A DNA stretch of 64,000 bases from Ursus arctos (lineage: Eukaryota; Chordata; Mammalia; Carnivora; Ursidae): the NCBI RefSeq assembly GCF_023065955.2, contig NW_026622930.1:24343449-24407448 (forward strand). Direction: 5' to 3'. Both the position numbers and the translations under genes were made by a program. Below the pieces are notes generated by a model. It was not told the origin of the DNA. It saw nothing but the letters and a program-made list of their open reading frames with translations, and ran no database searches. Shown one piece after another: positions 44,177-55,068 of the stretch; within the stretch, counting starts at the first letter, position 1, and every line of letters starts with the position of its first letter.

Positions 44177-44440
44177 CCAGATACACACATCCCACACGCA
44201 CACAGACACACACAGATAGACAACACGCAGACACACGCACCCATGCAGACACACAGGAAAGAGGCTGGCAGACCCCCAAAGACCCACAGGACCGGCACGC
44301 ACATAAAAGCCACACGCAAAGACCCAGCGGCACACAAAGGACACACACGGACCCAGAAATCACACCATGTTGATACACAGGAGAGACACACACAGCCCCA
44401 GTGACGTTCAGACTCATACACAGTCACCCCCGCACACACA
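44139..44440. repeat. CA-rich tract: pure (AC)n then about 260 bp of degenerate CACA
   Basis: A pure AC run at 44143-44172 grades into a long stretch dominated by 'cacac', 'cagaca' and 'cacgca' words. Frames through it encode His/Thr repeats on one strand and Cys/Val repeats on the other; these are repeat artefacts. Confidence 0.9.
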
Positions 44441-44459
44441 ATCCGGAAGGAAGGGAGGG

Positions 44460-44850
44460 AAGAGCCAGGGCCGCCTCATTCCCCGGCCTCCTCCTCTAAG
44501 GCGAAGGGAAAAGCCTTCCCCAGAAGTGCTGAGTCAGCAGCGGGTGACAAATGAGCCTGGGGCGGCGGGCTCAGCGAGAGCACTTAGCGTGCGGAGCGCC
44601 TGCGTGCCAGCGCCAGGCCTGGGCCAGCGGGAGGGGGCAGGGAGCGGCCCCAGGCTGCCCGCTCAGGGGAGGCCCCAGGGAGGAAGTGACTCACTTTGAC
44701 TTTGCAAAGCTGGACTTTGCAGCCCAAGGTCACACAGCAGGCGCTGCCAGCCGGCTTCCTGCAGAGAGGCGGGGTGGGCCCTGACCGCTGCACGCCGGCC
44801 CTGCCGGCCGGGTCAGGCCTGGGAGAGGCTGGACGCAGGTGGGACAGAGG
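44460..44850. promoter_or_regulatory. CpG-rich patch carrying a Maf recognition element
   Basis: CpG density is visibly higher than in the flanks (for example 'ggggcggcgggctcagcgag', 'agcgtgcggagcgcctgcgt'). It contains a perfect 13-bp T-MARE at 44527-44539. No TATA box or exon is recognised. It may be an enhancer or an unannotated promoter; a fragment of MIR lies at 44690-44755. Confidence 0.35.
44527..44539. promoter_or_regulatory. Perfect T-MARE palindrome TGCTGAGTCAGCA
   Basis: TGCTGAGTCAGCA equals the T-MARE consensus TGCTGA(C/G)TCAGCA, bound by large and small Maf homodimers and by small Maf with NF-E2, NRF2 or BACH partners. The TGAGTCA core is also an AP-1 site. Motif seen; use inferred. 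Confidence 0.5.
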
Positions 44851-45119
44851 CAGGGGGCCGGCCCTTGGCCCTTGGCCCTTCCCACTGTCTGGGCTCCACC
44901 AGCAAGGACAGACAATGGACCCTGAGCTCTGAGGCTGGCTCCGAGCCGGAGTCTGGGCGGGGAGATCTTCCATGTCCTTCATAAACACTCTCCTTCACAG
45001 CCAAATGTCCACACTCTAGTGAACGGGGCCATCACGGCAGGCCAGGGTGGTCGCAGCCACCCCCTGGCCTGGCTCTTCTGCCCTTTTGCCCTTGTCATTT
45101 ATTCTTCAGGAAGCAGCCA

Positions 45120-45650
45120 GTAAGTTCTTTTCAAGACATCAGTCACATGATTTCCTCCAATGGCTTCCCACTGCACTTAAAATAAATTCAACCCCTTGTC
45201 GTTGGTAACATCTTTCAAATGGGCCACTCTTGACCGTGGAAGGAGGAACTGTTAAAAACGACATGAGGGCCACATGGGACCTGGGACGTCCCTGGCACAC
45301 AGCCCTACCCTGGGTTTGTTTCCAACTCCTTTGTCCCCACCCCCAGCTTTGCATGACTGGCCCTAATCTCAGCAGAAAAGAGAGAAACTCTCACCTTCTC
45401 AGAGAGAGCGTCCCTGACATCCTACGGCCCGTCACTGTCCGGGCAGTCACTCCGCGTTAGCTCCTTTACGGCGTGTGCTGCTGTCTGAGCTTATCGTTTT
45501 TATTTGTTTACTCCTTTGCTGTCTGTCCACGCCCCTCCCTCCATAAAAGCTTCTTGATAGCAAAGACCTTTTCTGTCTTGTGTGACCTTGCCGTCTCCCC
45601 AGCCCCTAGCATAGCGTCTGGGACAGGGTGGCGTTCAGGTACATTCCCCA
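45120..45650 (+). repeat. L2 LINE 3' remnant, sense
   Basis: Blocks 'ccaatggcttcccactgcac', 'ttaaaataaattcaacccct', 'agagagcgtccctgacatcc' and 'ccagcccctagcatagcgtc' are in sense L2 order. Confidence 0.75.
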
Positions 45651-47165
45651 GGTGAGTGTGCGGATGAGGGGCGGGCCTGACCGGGAATGCGGGATTTCAA
45701 AAGCACATGTCTCCTTAGGGACAGGCAGGCAAGGAGAGGGACAGAGCCTGCGGGGCAGTGCCGGTGGACAGGCCTCTGTACAGGAGCTACGGTAGGGGTA
45801 GACACTGCGCCGTCCCTGAAACCAGCCAGAAGGCTATGGAATAATCCGGGCCTGGCTGAGAAGTCCTGCTCTCTCGGTTGCTAGCTCTGTGTCTTTAGGC
45901 CAGTTATTTACTCTCTAGAAAACGAGAATGAAGACACTCTGTCTTCCAGGTGATTGAAGGTTCTGGGTCCCCGCTCCCGCCCCCCACCGCCCCAGTCTCG
46001 GCCCCAGAGGTCATTTCTGCTCCATGCCGCCTCCTAAGACACACGGCTCTGCCAGAGAATCCAGAAATGGAGAATTCCTTTCCTTAGGAGTGTCTGGAAG
46101 ATGCCAGCCATGTTTCCACTCCAGGTCCTGCCAGGCCCCGTGCCTCAGTTTCCTCCTAGGCAGATAGGGATTGAGCAGGGCTCCCCTGCTCAAAGGTGGA
46201 CCTCTGGGGAGAGTGGGGAAGTTTGGCAGAAGAGAAACCCTACAAAGTGCTGCGTCCGGGCTCTGTGGCTTCGGTGGCTTCTAAGCTGGTGGACTTTTTT
46301 TCCCTTCTGTTTGTTGACTCCTGTCTTTTCCATCCCTGCCGTCCCAGAATGAGGATCCGGTAAGATGGTCATCATGACGATGCTTTGGAAAGTATCACTG
46401 CTGGAGGAATGCAAGGGAGTATCATTAGCTGAGATTTACTCACAGGGGTGTGGGGCACAGAACGCGGCTGAACCCCCTTTCTCTCCATTCCCAGGGGCCT
46501 GTCTTTCTGACACCCCAGCCCCCACCCCATCTCTGTGAGCTGATGCAGCAGCCCCTGGCCCTGCTGTTCCTGCTTTGGTGTAGAAAATAGAAAGTGAAAG
46601 TGCCCCTGGGGGCAGGGGGAGCCCGCAGCCTGCCAGCTGTCTGCAGAGGGACCCCAGGAAGGAAGGGCAGCTGCTTGCCCCCAGGCGCCCTGCCCTGTGC
46701 CACTTGCCCAGCCCGGGGCGGGCCCTGTGCCTGGGGTCCTTCCTGCCACAGTCCCGGGCAGAGCAGGCTGCCTGGGCAGCAAGAAGGTGGCCTGAGGCCA
46801 CCACCGTTCCCCAGTCTTCTGTCCTGACTCAACCTCCCTCACGGGTGAGAGGAGGGGAGAGAAGGCCTGACAGCCAGGGGGTTGGCCCTGTGGGATGTGT
46901 CAGCAGCTCAAGTGGCCGGTGCTGGCTCAGAATGCTGCCTCAGCCGAGGCTTTCCTGGGAGCTCTCCCGGCGGGGCTTCCCGAGGGTGTCACTGGGAGGC
47001 CCAAGGTATGGGTGTGGGTGGAGGAAAGTGAGAGAGGAACGAGACAATAGCATCGGCCAACCTCAAGCACTAACCACAGGCCAGGCCCCATGCCAGGTGC
47101 TCCAGCCACCCGGCAAAGCTCGGGGTGTCTCGGATCAGCCTGTGAAGAATCCCCTGCCGTGGGCC
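45651..47165. other. GC-rich unique sequence with MIR scraps
   Basis: Short MIR-like pieces are at 45870-45950 ('gctagctctgtgtctttagg'), 46125-46170 and 47045-47130. Overlapping domain-free frames around 46370-46840 reflect GC content, not a gene. Confidence 0.35.
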
Positions 47166-47169
47166 TGTC

Positions 47170-47410
47170 TCCATCCATCCCTTTATTCCACAAATAGTTT
47201 TTAATGTCCTCTGTGTGCAGGCACCGTTCTAGACACAGGGGACACAGCTAGGGAACCATTTTTTAAAAAATCCTTGTTTTCATGGAGCTTACTATTCTAG
47301 TGGCGGGAAAACAGTCAACAACCAGAAGACATAGGCCAGGTGGTGAGTGGATGGTGATAAAAGAGGGATGGGGGATGGGGTGCTGGATCAGAGTAGGTCT
47401 GTAATTTGAA
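47170..47410 (-). repeat. L2 LINE 3' remnant, antisense
   Basis: Antisense L2 terminus 'ccctttattccacaaatagt' is followed by 'tgtgtgcaggcaccgttcta', 'catggagcttactattctag' and 'ggtggtgagtggatggtgat'. Confidence 0.8.
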
Positions 47411-47494
47411 GTAGGAGGGCCCGGCTGAGAAAGTGGCACTACTTCTGGTTCAGAACATTTCTGTAACCTGCACACAAGTTAAGGACGTGGGTAC

Positions 47495-47600
47495 GATTAG
47501 TCATCCCTAGGAAGGACAAAGAAATCAAGCCCCAAGGATGAGTCCAAGGTCAAACGGCTGGGAAGTGGAGGAACTGAATGAAATCTGAGCTCAGGCTCTG
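47495..47600 (-). repeat. MIR fragment, antisense
   Basis: The blocks 'gaaatcaagccccaaggatg' and 'gtccaaggtcaaacggctgg' fit a decayed antisense MIR core. Confidence 0.4.
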
Positions 47601-47873
47601 CCTGCGCCTGTAACCACCACGCAGGACTGGGCGCAGGGAGAAAGAGAGGACGGAAGGGAAGGGAAAAGGGACATAAAGGGCGTATGGGGGCCTTGCGATG
47701 GTGGCCATCTGTTTTCCAAACTGAAAATCAGGACACGACCTGAAAAGATTTTCCTGTTGCTCATAATGAGAGTGGCCGTCTGGGAGAGGCAGTTTGGATG
47801 CTGGCCCGAAGGGTGGGATTTCTGAGACATTCCAGTGGCTTTTGGGCTCACGAGGCAGTCCAAGGGTAAGGCA

Positions 47874-47886
47874 TTGCCATGGCAAC
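47874..47886. promoter_or_regulatory. RFX X-box palindrome, copy 2
   Basis: TTGCCATGGCAAC is identical to the copy at 21183-21195, with one extra matching base on each side (15 bases in all). No gene start is visible nearby. Confidence 0.45.
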
Positions 47887-48078
47887 CCCAGCCTGGCCTG
47901 GGGGCCAAGAGCCTGGTGCAGGGCCACATGGCAGAGAAGCTGAGCTGGGCACAGGCCCAAGACTCTGCAGGCCAAGGGGGTGGCTGATGCCGAGGAGGTG
48001 GTAGAGAGGGGAGAGGGGTACAACCTGCAGCCCGTCCTCTGGGCCGTTTGGGAGGCTGCGTGGGCAGATTCCCAGGAG

Positions 48079-48096
48079 CCCCCCCCCCCCCCCCCC
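48079..48096. repeat. Poly-C run (18 C)
   Basis: Uninterrupted run of 18 C, the longest homopolymer of this kind in the window. Confidence 0.92.
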
Positions 48097-48114
48097 GGAC
48101 TCTCTGAGGCTTAT

Positions 48115-48330
48115 GGGGCAAGAACTCAGGCTTTCCTGTTAGACAAGTCTGAGTTGAATCCTCCAGCTCTCTGGCCCTGGGCAAAGTCACACAACTGATG
48201 AGCTTGTTTCCCCATCTGCAAAATGGGGCTAAGAGCTTGTCTCATAGGAGAGCTGCAAAGACGATCCCGTATTGAGATACTGCATGGACTGCGGTTGGCA
48301 TATTGCAGGCTCGATACATGATGACTGCGG
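48115..48330 (+). repeat. MIR, sense
   Basis: Blocks 'gacaagtctgagttgaatcc', 'ctgggcaaagtcacacaact', 'ccccatctgcaaaatggggc' and 'cataggagagctgcaaagac' are in sense order. Confidence 0.8.
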
Positions 48331-48339
48331 TTTCCCTCC

Positions 48340-49605
48340 ACCCAGTAGTGCGTGGGGGCATGCCGGGATGGTAAGCCGGGTGGGAAACGGATGACCCCGC
48401 CAGCCAGGGCAGTTGCAGATTCCCAGCCAAGCCCTGCATGTGGGCTGGGGCTTGGTCAGCAACACAAGAACAGTACCCTTCCCAAACAGCCAGGCCCACA
48501 GCGCAACCCCACAACCCTGTCCCCTTCACCCCCGTTCCCTCCACCCCCCACCCCCATCCCCTCCACTGGACAGCCCCAATGCCCTGCTCCACAGGCCTTT
48601 CCACCCCTGCATCCTGGGGGCTCCAGGGCCCACGGTGTCCTCTCTGCAGGTGGGTGGTGAGGCGCCCCCAAGGTGGAACAGAGGCATTCCCCTTGTTCCT
48701 GCCAGGTGACACCTTCATCACTGTCTGAGCCTTCCAGCAAAATGCTGCTCCCACTATTGTTTCTGGAAGATGGTCCTTAAAGAAAAGAAAGAGCCAGAAG
48801 GAACTTCAAAGGCTTTTGCCCCCCCCCCTCTTCCATAGGCTGAGCTGCACCCCTCTGGCCACGGCCATGGCAGAGTCAAGGACAGCTGGAATCCCCCCAG
48901 CTTTTACCAATAATTCATCACCCTGCGGCCTTGAACATCCTTTCTGGGCCTCCTTCCCTTCATTTGTAGAGTGGGGGATTTAGACTAGACTATCTCTAAA
49001 GTCTAGTCATGACCTCTAAGTGATTACATTCCTTGACTCCTTCATCCATGTGCTCCCTCATTCATAGCACCGAGCACTTCCCGACAGAGGGGCTGTTCTG
49101 TCTGTCCGCTGGTTGTCTTCCTCCATGCCAGTTCTACCAGAGCACGCTTTTTGTTTGTTTGGTTCCCTGCTCTACCCCTGCCACCTACAAGAGGACACGG
49201 CAGGTAGCAGAAGCTTGCTACTGGAAGGGAATGAGCTGATCCGGGGCAGTTGCACACGTTGTAGACAAGGTAAGGAGAATTAACAAGGAATGGTGAAGCC
49301 TCCCAGAGCTAACAAGGGGGGTAGGGGATGGGTCTGAGGGAGTGTGGCCCAGCCGAGCTGTAGGATAGGAGGACAGGACAGGAGCTGTGGTCTGGGGCAG
49401 AGGAAAGTAGCCACTGCCAACCCCTGGTTCCAAGTGAGTGGGGAGTAAAGGCCCCCATGTCCTTCTCCTGCTTTTACCTTTTAGCTTCCTGTCGGCTGAA
49501 GCCATCTAGAAGCCAGACAGGAAAAGAGCTCTGAGACATAGTACTTTCGTGGTCAGGCTCCAGGCCACAGAAAGGGCAGAAAAGAGTGGACTGTGAGCCT
49601 GGGTG
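48340..49605. other. Unique sequence, no gene seen; small perfect inverted repeat at 48981-49009
   Basis: Overlapping Pro/Ser-rich frames at 48350-48750 are compositional. A MIR-like piece lies at 48915-49010. Within it, gactagac (48982-48989) pairs with gtctagtc (49001-49008) across an 11-base loop. Confidence 0.4.
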
Positions 49606-49609
49606 GGGG

Positions 49610-49745
49610 GGCATGGAACATTCCACACAGCATACGATGGACACTTGCTGAGCACTTGCTCTGGGTCAGAGTCCGTACACCGGAGACAAACGTGTGCCAT
49701 GAAGCTTTACAGAGCAAGGTCTCTGCCCTCCAGGAGGCACCGACA
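49610..49745 (-). repeat. L2 3' fragment, antisense
   Basis: The sequence 'ggacacttgctgagcacttg' through 'aaggtctctgccctccagga' fits the antisense L2 terminus. Confidence 0.55.
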
Positions 49746-49999
49746 TGCCCTGACTGGGTCTTGAAGAGCCTCTCTTCCCTCTGCTGGGCGGGGCTGGGGG
49801 GGGTCTCCTCTCTAAATGTAATTTGGGGCAAGCAAGTAGTTAAACCAGTCTGATTTGCAAAATCACACTGATGAATGGACATGAGGGAGGCTGAGGAGTG
49901 AAGGGAGAAGCAGAGTAGGAAGAGGGTCTGGGGGTCTGGGGCACAGGAACTGGTGGCAGAACAGGAACCAGGCCGAAGGAAGGTGACCTGGAGGTTATG

Positions 50000-50230
50000 G
50001 TTCAGGCTGCAGGTTTGAAGGGTTCAAATCCCACTCCTTCACTGGTTTGCTGTGTGATCTGGGGCCTGTTTCTTGATACCCCTGATTCCGTTTCATCATC
50101 TGCACCAGTGGGCTGGGGGTGGGGGGAAGAAAGAGCACATAGGAATTTTGTGTGGATTAAACCAGAATCTGTGAGAAGGGCTTAGCACGGGGTCTGGGCA
50201 CATGGTGAACACTATTATTATAATTAGAGA
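50000..50230 (+). repeat. MIR, sense
   Basis: Blocks 'tgaagggttcaaatcccact', 'ttgctgtgtgatctggggcc' and 'tgtgagaagggcttagcacg' are in sense order, ending near 'ggtgaacactattatt'. Confidence 0.8.
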
Positions 50231-50689
50231 CAAGGGCCACCCCCCCCAACCCCCACCATTCCATTTCTCACGACAGGGGATCTCCACCCCCTCTCCAGCT
50301 CCATTTAATTCTGAATGTTTTAGGTCATTCTATGCCTGGCGTTCTGCCAAGGCTCTGACAAAGACAGGAGTTTCTGCTCATTCATCCTAATGCAAGTTCC
50401 TGCGTTTATGATAATAGGGGGAAAATGCATGAAAGGGCTTGCTGCCTGTGGAGGGGAAATCTGCTTAGAATTGAAAATCCAAGTCCTTCCTCGGCCTAGC
50501 TTTTCCCTCCCAGCGCTTTGGCAAAGGCTGCAGAGGGGAGGGTGGCTGGGAAGAAGAGGAAGGGGAGGAAGAGCTGGCCAAAGAGGACCAAGGGCAGTGG
50601 GGGGGCAGGGGCAAGGCCCCGGCTCGCCCGGGTGAATGGGTTTCAGGGTGGCTGAGGAAGCCTGCCAAAAAGGCAGAGTGAAAAGGCCA

Positions 50690-50760
50690 GGCCCCGTGTG
50701 GCGCGGTGCGCCGTTTCCATGGCGACACCAGCTGCTGCCGGCGCTGGGCGCTGGCTGGCT
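50690..50760. promoter_or_regulatory. GC-rich patch with an X-box-like site
   Basis: GTTTCCATGGCGAC at 50713-50726 is two mismatches from the RFX X-box palindrome. It sits in a CpG-bearing patch ('gtgtggcgcggtgcgccg', then 'ctgctgccggcgctgggcgc'). This is a candidate RFX-responsive element or weak CpG island; no transcript start is visible. Confidence 0.35.
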
Positions 50761-51639
50761 CCTTCTGCGGGGGCCTCGTCCGCCACCACATGGTTACCCA
50801 GCTCAGCGAGAAGGAAAAATCTGACGGGTCTCCTCGGCCCAGGGTGTCACCGGTAGCGCTCCAGGCATCGTGCAGCGCTCTGCAGGGGAGATGGGTCCCG
50901 GGAGGTCACCCCCTCCAGTGTGGAGGCAGGGGCTGCCACGGGGCCAGCCTGGCGGGTACGGGCATGGGACAGGCTCTCCGAGGCCTGGGGGCCTTTGGTG
51001 GGAAACGGCGGGTTAGGGGGCCTCTGGAGGATGGATGGGGTGGTAGGACCCAGAGGCTGGGGGAGGCTTGACAGCAATATGGGAGAGGAACAGAGCCCTG
51101 CCCCAGGGCGCCTGCAGGAGGTAAGGAGGGGATCCGAGCTATTTAAGAGGTAGAAGTGACCACATCTTGTGCTTGGGTGGAAGAAGGCTGAGGACGTGGA
51201 GGCATCTAGAACATTTATCTCCCAGAGCAGCAGGTAGGTGGGGCTGTGCTCCCCAAGGCAGAAACCAGGGACCTGGCATAAGCCCTCTCCTTACCCTCCC
51301 TGTCCCATGGCTCACCCCAGAGCCTATCAAGGACTTGAATCAAGGAACGGATCCCCAAGTTTGATGAGTGAATAAGTGAAGGGGGAAGAGATAAGAAAGT
51401 GTGTGCCACCAGTAAGAGAGCGATGGGCTCTACCCAAGTACACACCAGCCCTCCGGGTGCACACCTGCCCAGGAAGCCCCAGCCACCCCAGCGGCACTGG
51501 CGTCGCACACGCAGACACACACCCTGTGGGACTGTGTCACCTAGATGTGGGCCAGTGCTTTTGGTATTTTTGGTCATCTTAGCATCCAAATCAGTTATCA
51601 CAAATTTATCGCAATTCTGTCTGTTTGTATTTATGCGTA
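50761..51639. other. GC-rich unique sequence, no gene seen
   Basis: Frames on both strands (up to 128 residues) are domain-free. No repeat is recognised. Confidence 0.3.
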
Positions 51640-51743
51640 TGTATTTATCTAGTAAGTAAGCCGAGCACCCAGCGTGGGGCTTGAACTCATGACCCTGAGA
51701 TCAAGAGGTGCAAATTCCACGGGCTGAGCCAGCCAGGCGCCCC
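51640..51743 (-). mobile_element. CAN-SINE, short tRNA-type, antisense
   Basis: Antisense head 'gagccagccaggcgcccc' and tRNA-like body 'ggggcttgaactcatgaccc', with no CT-rich middle. It resembles the copy at 9150-9261. Confidence 0.85.
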
Positions 51744-52059
51744 AGTTCTATTTGTGTTTACTCACTGCAGAGGGTTTGTTTTTTTGTTGTTTGTTTTTGT
51801 TTTTACAAGCTGTGTCAGGGTAGAGTCCTGTTTTCTGACCCATAAAACAGGTCTACTAGCTGTGAGGGTGTTGGTTTGCAGGCGCCCCCGTTTTAAGGAA
51901 GCAGCTCTGGCAGGTGGATGTTTCACAGAAGGCCAGGCAGGGTTACCCCCATGCTCTGGGGAAGGAGTCTCTGCAGCTTTCATTTATGCCGTGCGCCATG
52001 AGGCTAGGGCTGCCGTTCCTTCTGAAGGGCTCAGTGGACGTTGTTTTGTTTACTTGTTG

Positions 52060-52190
52060 ATAGTCGAATGTTGATTGTGGGAGCGTAAGGTCCTTGAAGC
52101 AGGGACTGGGGTACAGCTCACTGAGGAGTCCGTCCCTAGAGCAGTTTCCGGCTATCAGGAAGCACTCAGATTTTGCTAAAGGAGTGAGTA
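52060..52190 (+). repeat. L2 3' terminus fragment, sense
   Basis: The block 'ggtccttgaagcagggactg', followed by 'gctatcaggaagcactcaga', fits the sense L2 3' end. Confidence 0.45.
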
Positions 52191-52344
52191 AGTGGACATA
52201 TGAATGGATGAATCTGAGAACTGGCTAGTTTTTCTCATGCCTCCCTCCTCTGAGGGGGCTTCAGGAGGCCGGTGAGTGGTTTTCACATTCATCTCGCTGC
52301 TGTTTCCAAGGAGAGCTGGATTCCCAACACCCCGGAGACCACAA

Positions 52345-53205
52345 GGGCAATGGGTTTATTTATCACCCAACCAGAGTTCGCTGTGTGCCTCCAGGCGCCA
52401 GGCCCAACGTGGGGTACCGCGCTGGGCAAGACGAACAGGGTCCGTAGTCTCCTGGAGCTTACGTGTGAGCATGGCAGGCAGTCAAAAATGAATGAGTGAA
52501 TGAGAAAATGCATTAAGTGGTATAGATGAAATGGAAAACAGCCTATAAGAGAGGGTGGACAAGGGATCCTGATTTCGATAGGACAGTCAGGGGAGGTCTT
52601 TTTGAGAAGATGGTACTCTAGCTGAGACCCAAAGGTTAGGAAAGAGCCAGGTGTGTGAAAAGCTAATGAGATGTTGCAGGGAGAGGGACCAGCGAGTGCA
52701 AAGGCCCCTTGGCAGGAAGAAGTTTGACGTGCTTCTGGGAGGCCTGTGGTCAGGGAGGTACCTCAGCACCGGTGTTGAAGGGCCTTGTAGCCCAAGGTGA
52801 GGGATGTGGTGATTTGAAATGCACTGACAGGGGCGCCTGGGTGGCTCAGTCGTTAAGCATCTGCCTTCGGCTCAGGGCATGATCCCGGCGTTCTGGGATC
52901 GAGCCCCACATCAGGCTTCTCCGATGGGAGCTTGCTTCTTCCTCTCCCACTCCCCCTGCTGTGTTCCCTCTCTCGCTGGCTGTCTTGCTCTCTGTCAAAT
53001 AAATAAATAAAATCTTAAAAAAAAATGAAATGCACTGATAACCATGGTTACATTTGCACATGTGAATGATGGGATGTGACCCTCGCTCTGGCTTCTAGGT
53101 GGAGGAGGGATTGGGAGTGGGGCGCACAGTTAGGAGGTGAGAGGTAAGGGCGGCGTGGGCAGGTTAGGGTGGTGGCCGTAAGAATGGAGAGAAGTGGGTG
53201 GGAAC
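52345..53205 (-). repeat. L2 LINE 3' remnant, antisense, split by a SINE
   Basis: Antisense order: 'gtctcctggagcttacgtgt', 'gagaagatggtactctagct', 'ccagcgagtgcaaaggcccc', 'ttgaagggccttgtagccca'. After the SINE at 52830-53025 it resumes with 'ccatggttacatttgcacat'. This is one of the longer L2 copies here. Confidence 0.8.
52830..53025 (+). mobile_element. CAN-SINE of the GGGCGTGATCCC type, perfect duplication
   Basis: Head 'ggggcgcctgggtggctcag' (from the preceding bases), body 'cagggcatgatcccgg', tail 'aataaataaaatctt' plus A9. The flanks tgaaatgcactga at 52815-52827 and 53026-53038 are identical. Confidence 0.96.
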
Positions 53206-54430
53206 GAGACCTGGCTGGGGTGGGGCTAAAGGATTGCTCCTGAGGAGCCGGAGGGTGGGGCGAATGGGACAAGTGTCCGGGACGCCCAGGTTTCTGGCCT
53301 GAGGACTCCAAGAAACCCGGTAAACGATGCAATGTCCAGCTGCCGTCAAAGAAAGACCTTCTGTTTACCAGACATGTGAGACCCTTTCCTGCAGAGTCCA
53401 CACAGGCTGGGCAGTAAAAGGTTCTGCTCCTGTTCATTAAATAAAGAGCCCCTGTGTGAATGGCGCCTCACGTGCCGACGTCTGTGAGACACGGCGCCCC
53501 GAGAGCAGAGCTTGCGTAGGGTTCTTATCAACCAGGGCAGTGTGGTTTTGAATCGTCTAATTCTTTCTGTGGCTGTCCCCCCAATTCTAGCCTTTGAAAG
53601 CTTGCCGGGACCCGGTGGTCTGGATACAGGGCTCTATTTTTGCAAGGCCCTTCTGGAAAGGGGGGCAGCTTCGTGGCCCCAGAGGGGAGATGAGAAGCAC
53701 AGGGATGGTGACTGTACCTCAACGCAATGAGGGAGAGCCTGCTAGTAACCAGAGCTTTCTCATGGGGGTGAGCCTCTCAACACTAGACGTATTCAAGGCT
53801 GGCAGGATGCTGGGCCATCCCCAAAGGGGGAGACGCTCCACAAGGAGACTGAATCCCTGCAGTTGTGAAGGCCTCTTTCCTCCAGCTTCCCTGCATCTCA
53901 GGAGGACAGCAGCTGCCTCCCATGACTCCCAAAAAGCCCCCTCGGCCAGCCCGTTAAAGACAGCAGCTCAATCACAGCGAAGCCTGCCCTGTTTGCTCCG
54001 GGTTTAACAATCTGTTTCCTCCCTGCCCGTGGCTGGCAGGAGAGAGCAAACCCCAGCGTGGGGGGAGCTGCAGGGCCCGCTGATGCTGTGCAGGCCTGTC
54101 CAGGGCCTCCCGGCTTTTCAGGAGAGGGCCTTCTCTGGAGCCAGGCGTGGTCCCCTAAAACTCCTGCCCTCCGGACCAGCTGCCCTCCTCCGGAACACCC
54201 TAAGGGCGTCATGGGTGTGAGGAGGAGGTTGTCCTGCCCAGGCAGTGCCCCCCGATGGAGGGAGCTCTGCTGGAGTCCTCAGGGACAGCAGCCCCCACGG
54301 GCCAAGGTGGGTTCCCCCCTGAGCTGCCGGAGGGGACAGGGTGGGCCAGGCTTCAGCTCTGGAGAGGAAGAACCCGCCCTGTGGAGGCAGCCCCAGGCCA
54401 CACAGGCCACCACGCAGCCCTGGGCCCCCT
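53206..54430. other. Unique sequence, no gene seen
   Basis: No exon is recognised. A CR1/L3-like phrase ('tagacgtattcaaggctggc') near 53790 hints at a very old LINE fragment. A similar phrase occurs at 63210. Confidence 0.3.
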
Positions 54431-54434
54431 CTGA

Positions 54435-54555
54435 GTTCTTTGTTCGAATCCTGGAGCCTCCGGTTCCCTATCTGGAAACGAGATATGCTAATAGCTACCT
54501 CTGTGTGAACAACGGGGTAGCACCGTCCGGGCACCTAGCAGTGCTTGATGGTGAG
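54435..54555 (+). repeat. MIR fragment, sense
   Basis: The blocks 'ggttccctatctggaaacga' and 'gatatgctaatagctacctc' fit sense MIR. Confidence 0.6.
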
Positions 54556-55037
54556 TTTTCTCCGGGAACGTTCTTTTCCTCCAAGTCCTCCCCTCCTGTC
54601 ATCTAGAGGGGTAGAATCCTCACCAAGGTGGGGAGAGCTGGGCTTGTAGGGAGAACAGGGTCCTTCGCTGTCTGAGGGAGCTCTGCCTCTGCTGATAGGG
54701 CTGCAAACTTGTATACGGGTCCGAAATAACAATAGAGAAGGCAGGAGGGAGGGTCAGCTGCTGAGCTGTGGGTCCACTGGTGCCTCCCTGTGGGTGCCGT
54801 GGAGTGGGGCTGGCGTGGAGTGGGGCTGGCGGGGCTGGGCTCCCCCTCTCGCCTGGCTGGGGCCGCACACCTAGGGGCAGGGTCTTGGAAGGGGACCTTG
54901 GACCAGGAGATAGCAGATTAGCATTCCAGACTGAGCAAGGGGCTCACTGGAGAGCTGGGGGCCACCCAGCCCGGTGGGGGAGGGGGAGGGGTGGAGGAGG
55001 CTGGGGGAGGGGCTCAGGGCCGGCTAGCTCTTCCAGC

Positions 55038-55068
55038 CAGCTGACCCTGTTATTTTTAGCTTGGAATG
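55038..55068 (-). promoter_or_regulatory. TEAD / MEF2 / E-box cluster 2
   Basis: Within 31 bp lie CAGCTG (55038-55043), TTATTTTTAG (55050-55059, exact MEF2 consensus on the minus strand) and GGAATG (55063-55068, TEAD core). Read on the minus strand the order TEAD, MEF2, E-box matches cluster 1 at 11779-11819, with tighter spacing. A CTAGCT to CTCGAG unique block surrounds it. Candidate muscle-type enhancer. Confidence 0.42.

Noticed and set aside
44139..44440. Frames encoding long His-Thr or Cys-Val repeats
   Set aside because: They are translations of the CA microsatellite and its degenerate extension.
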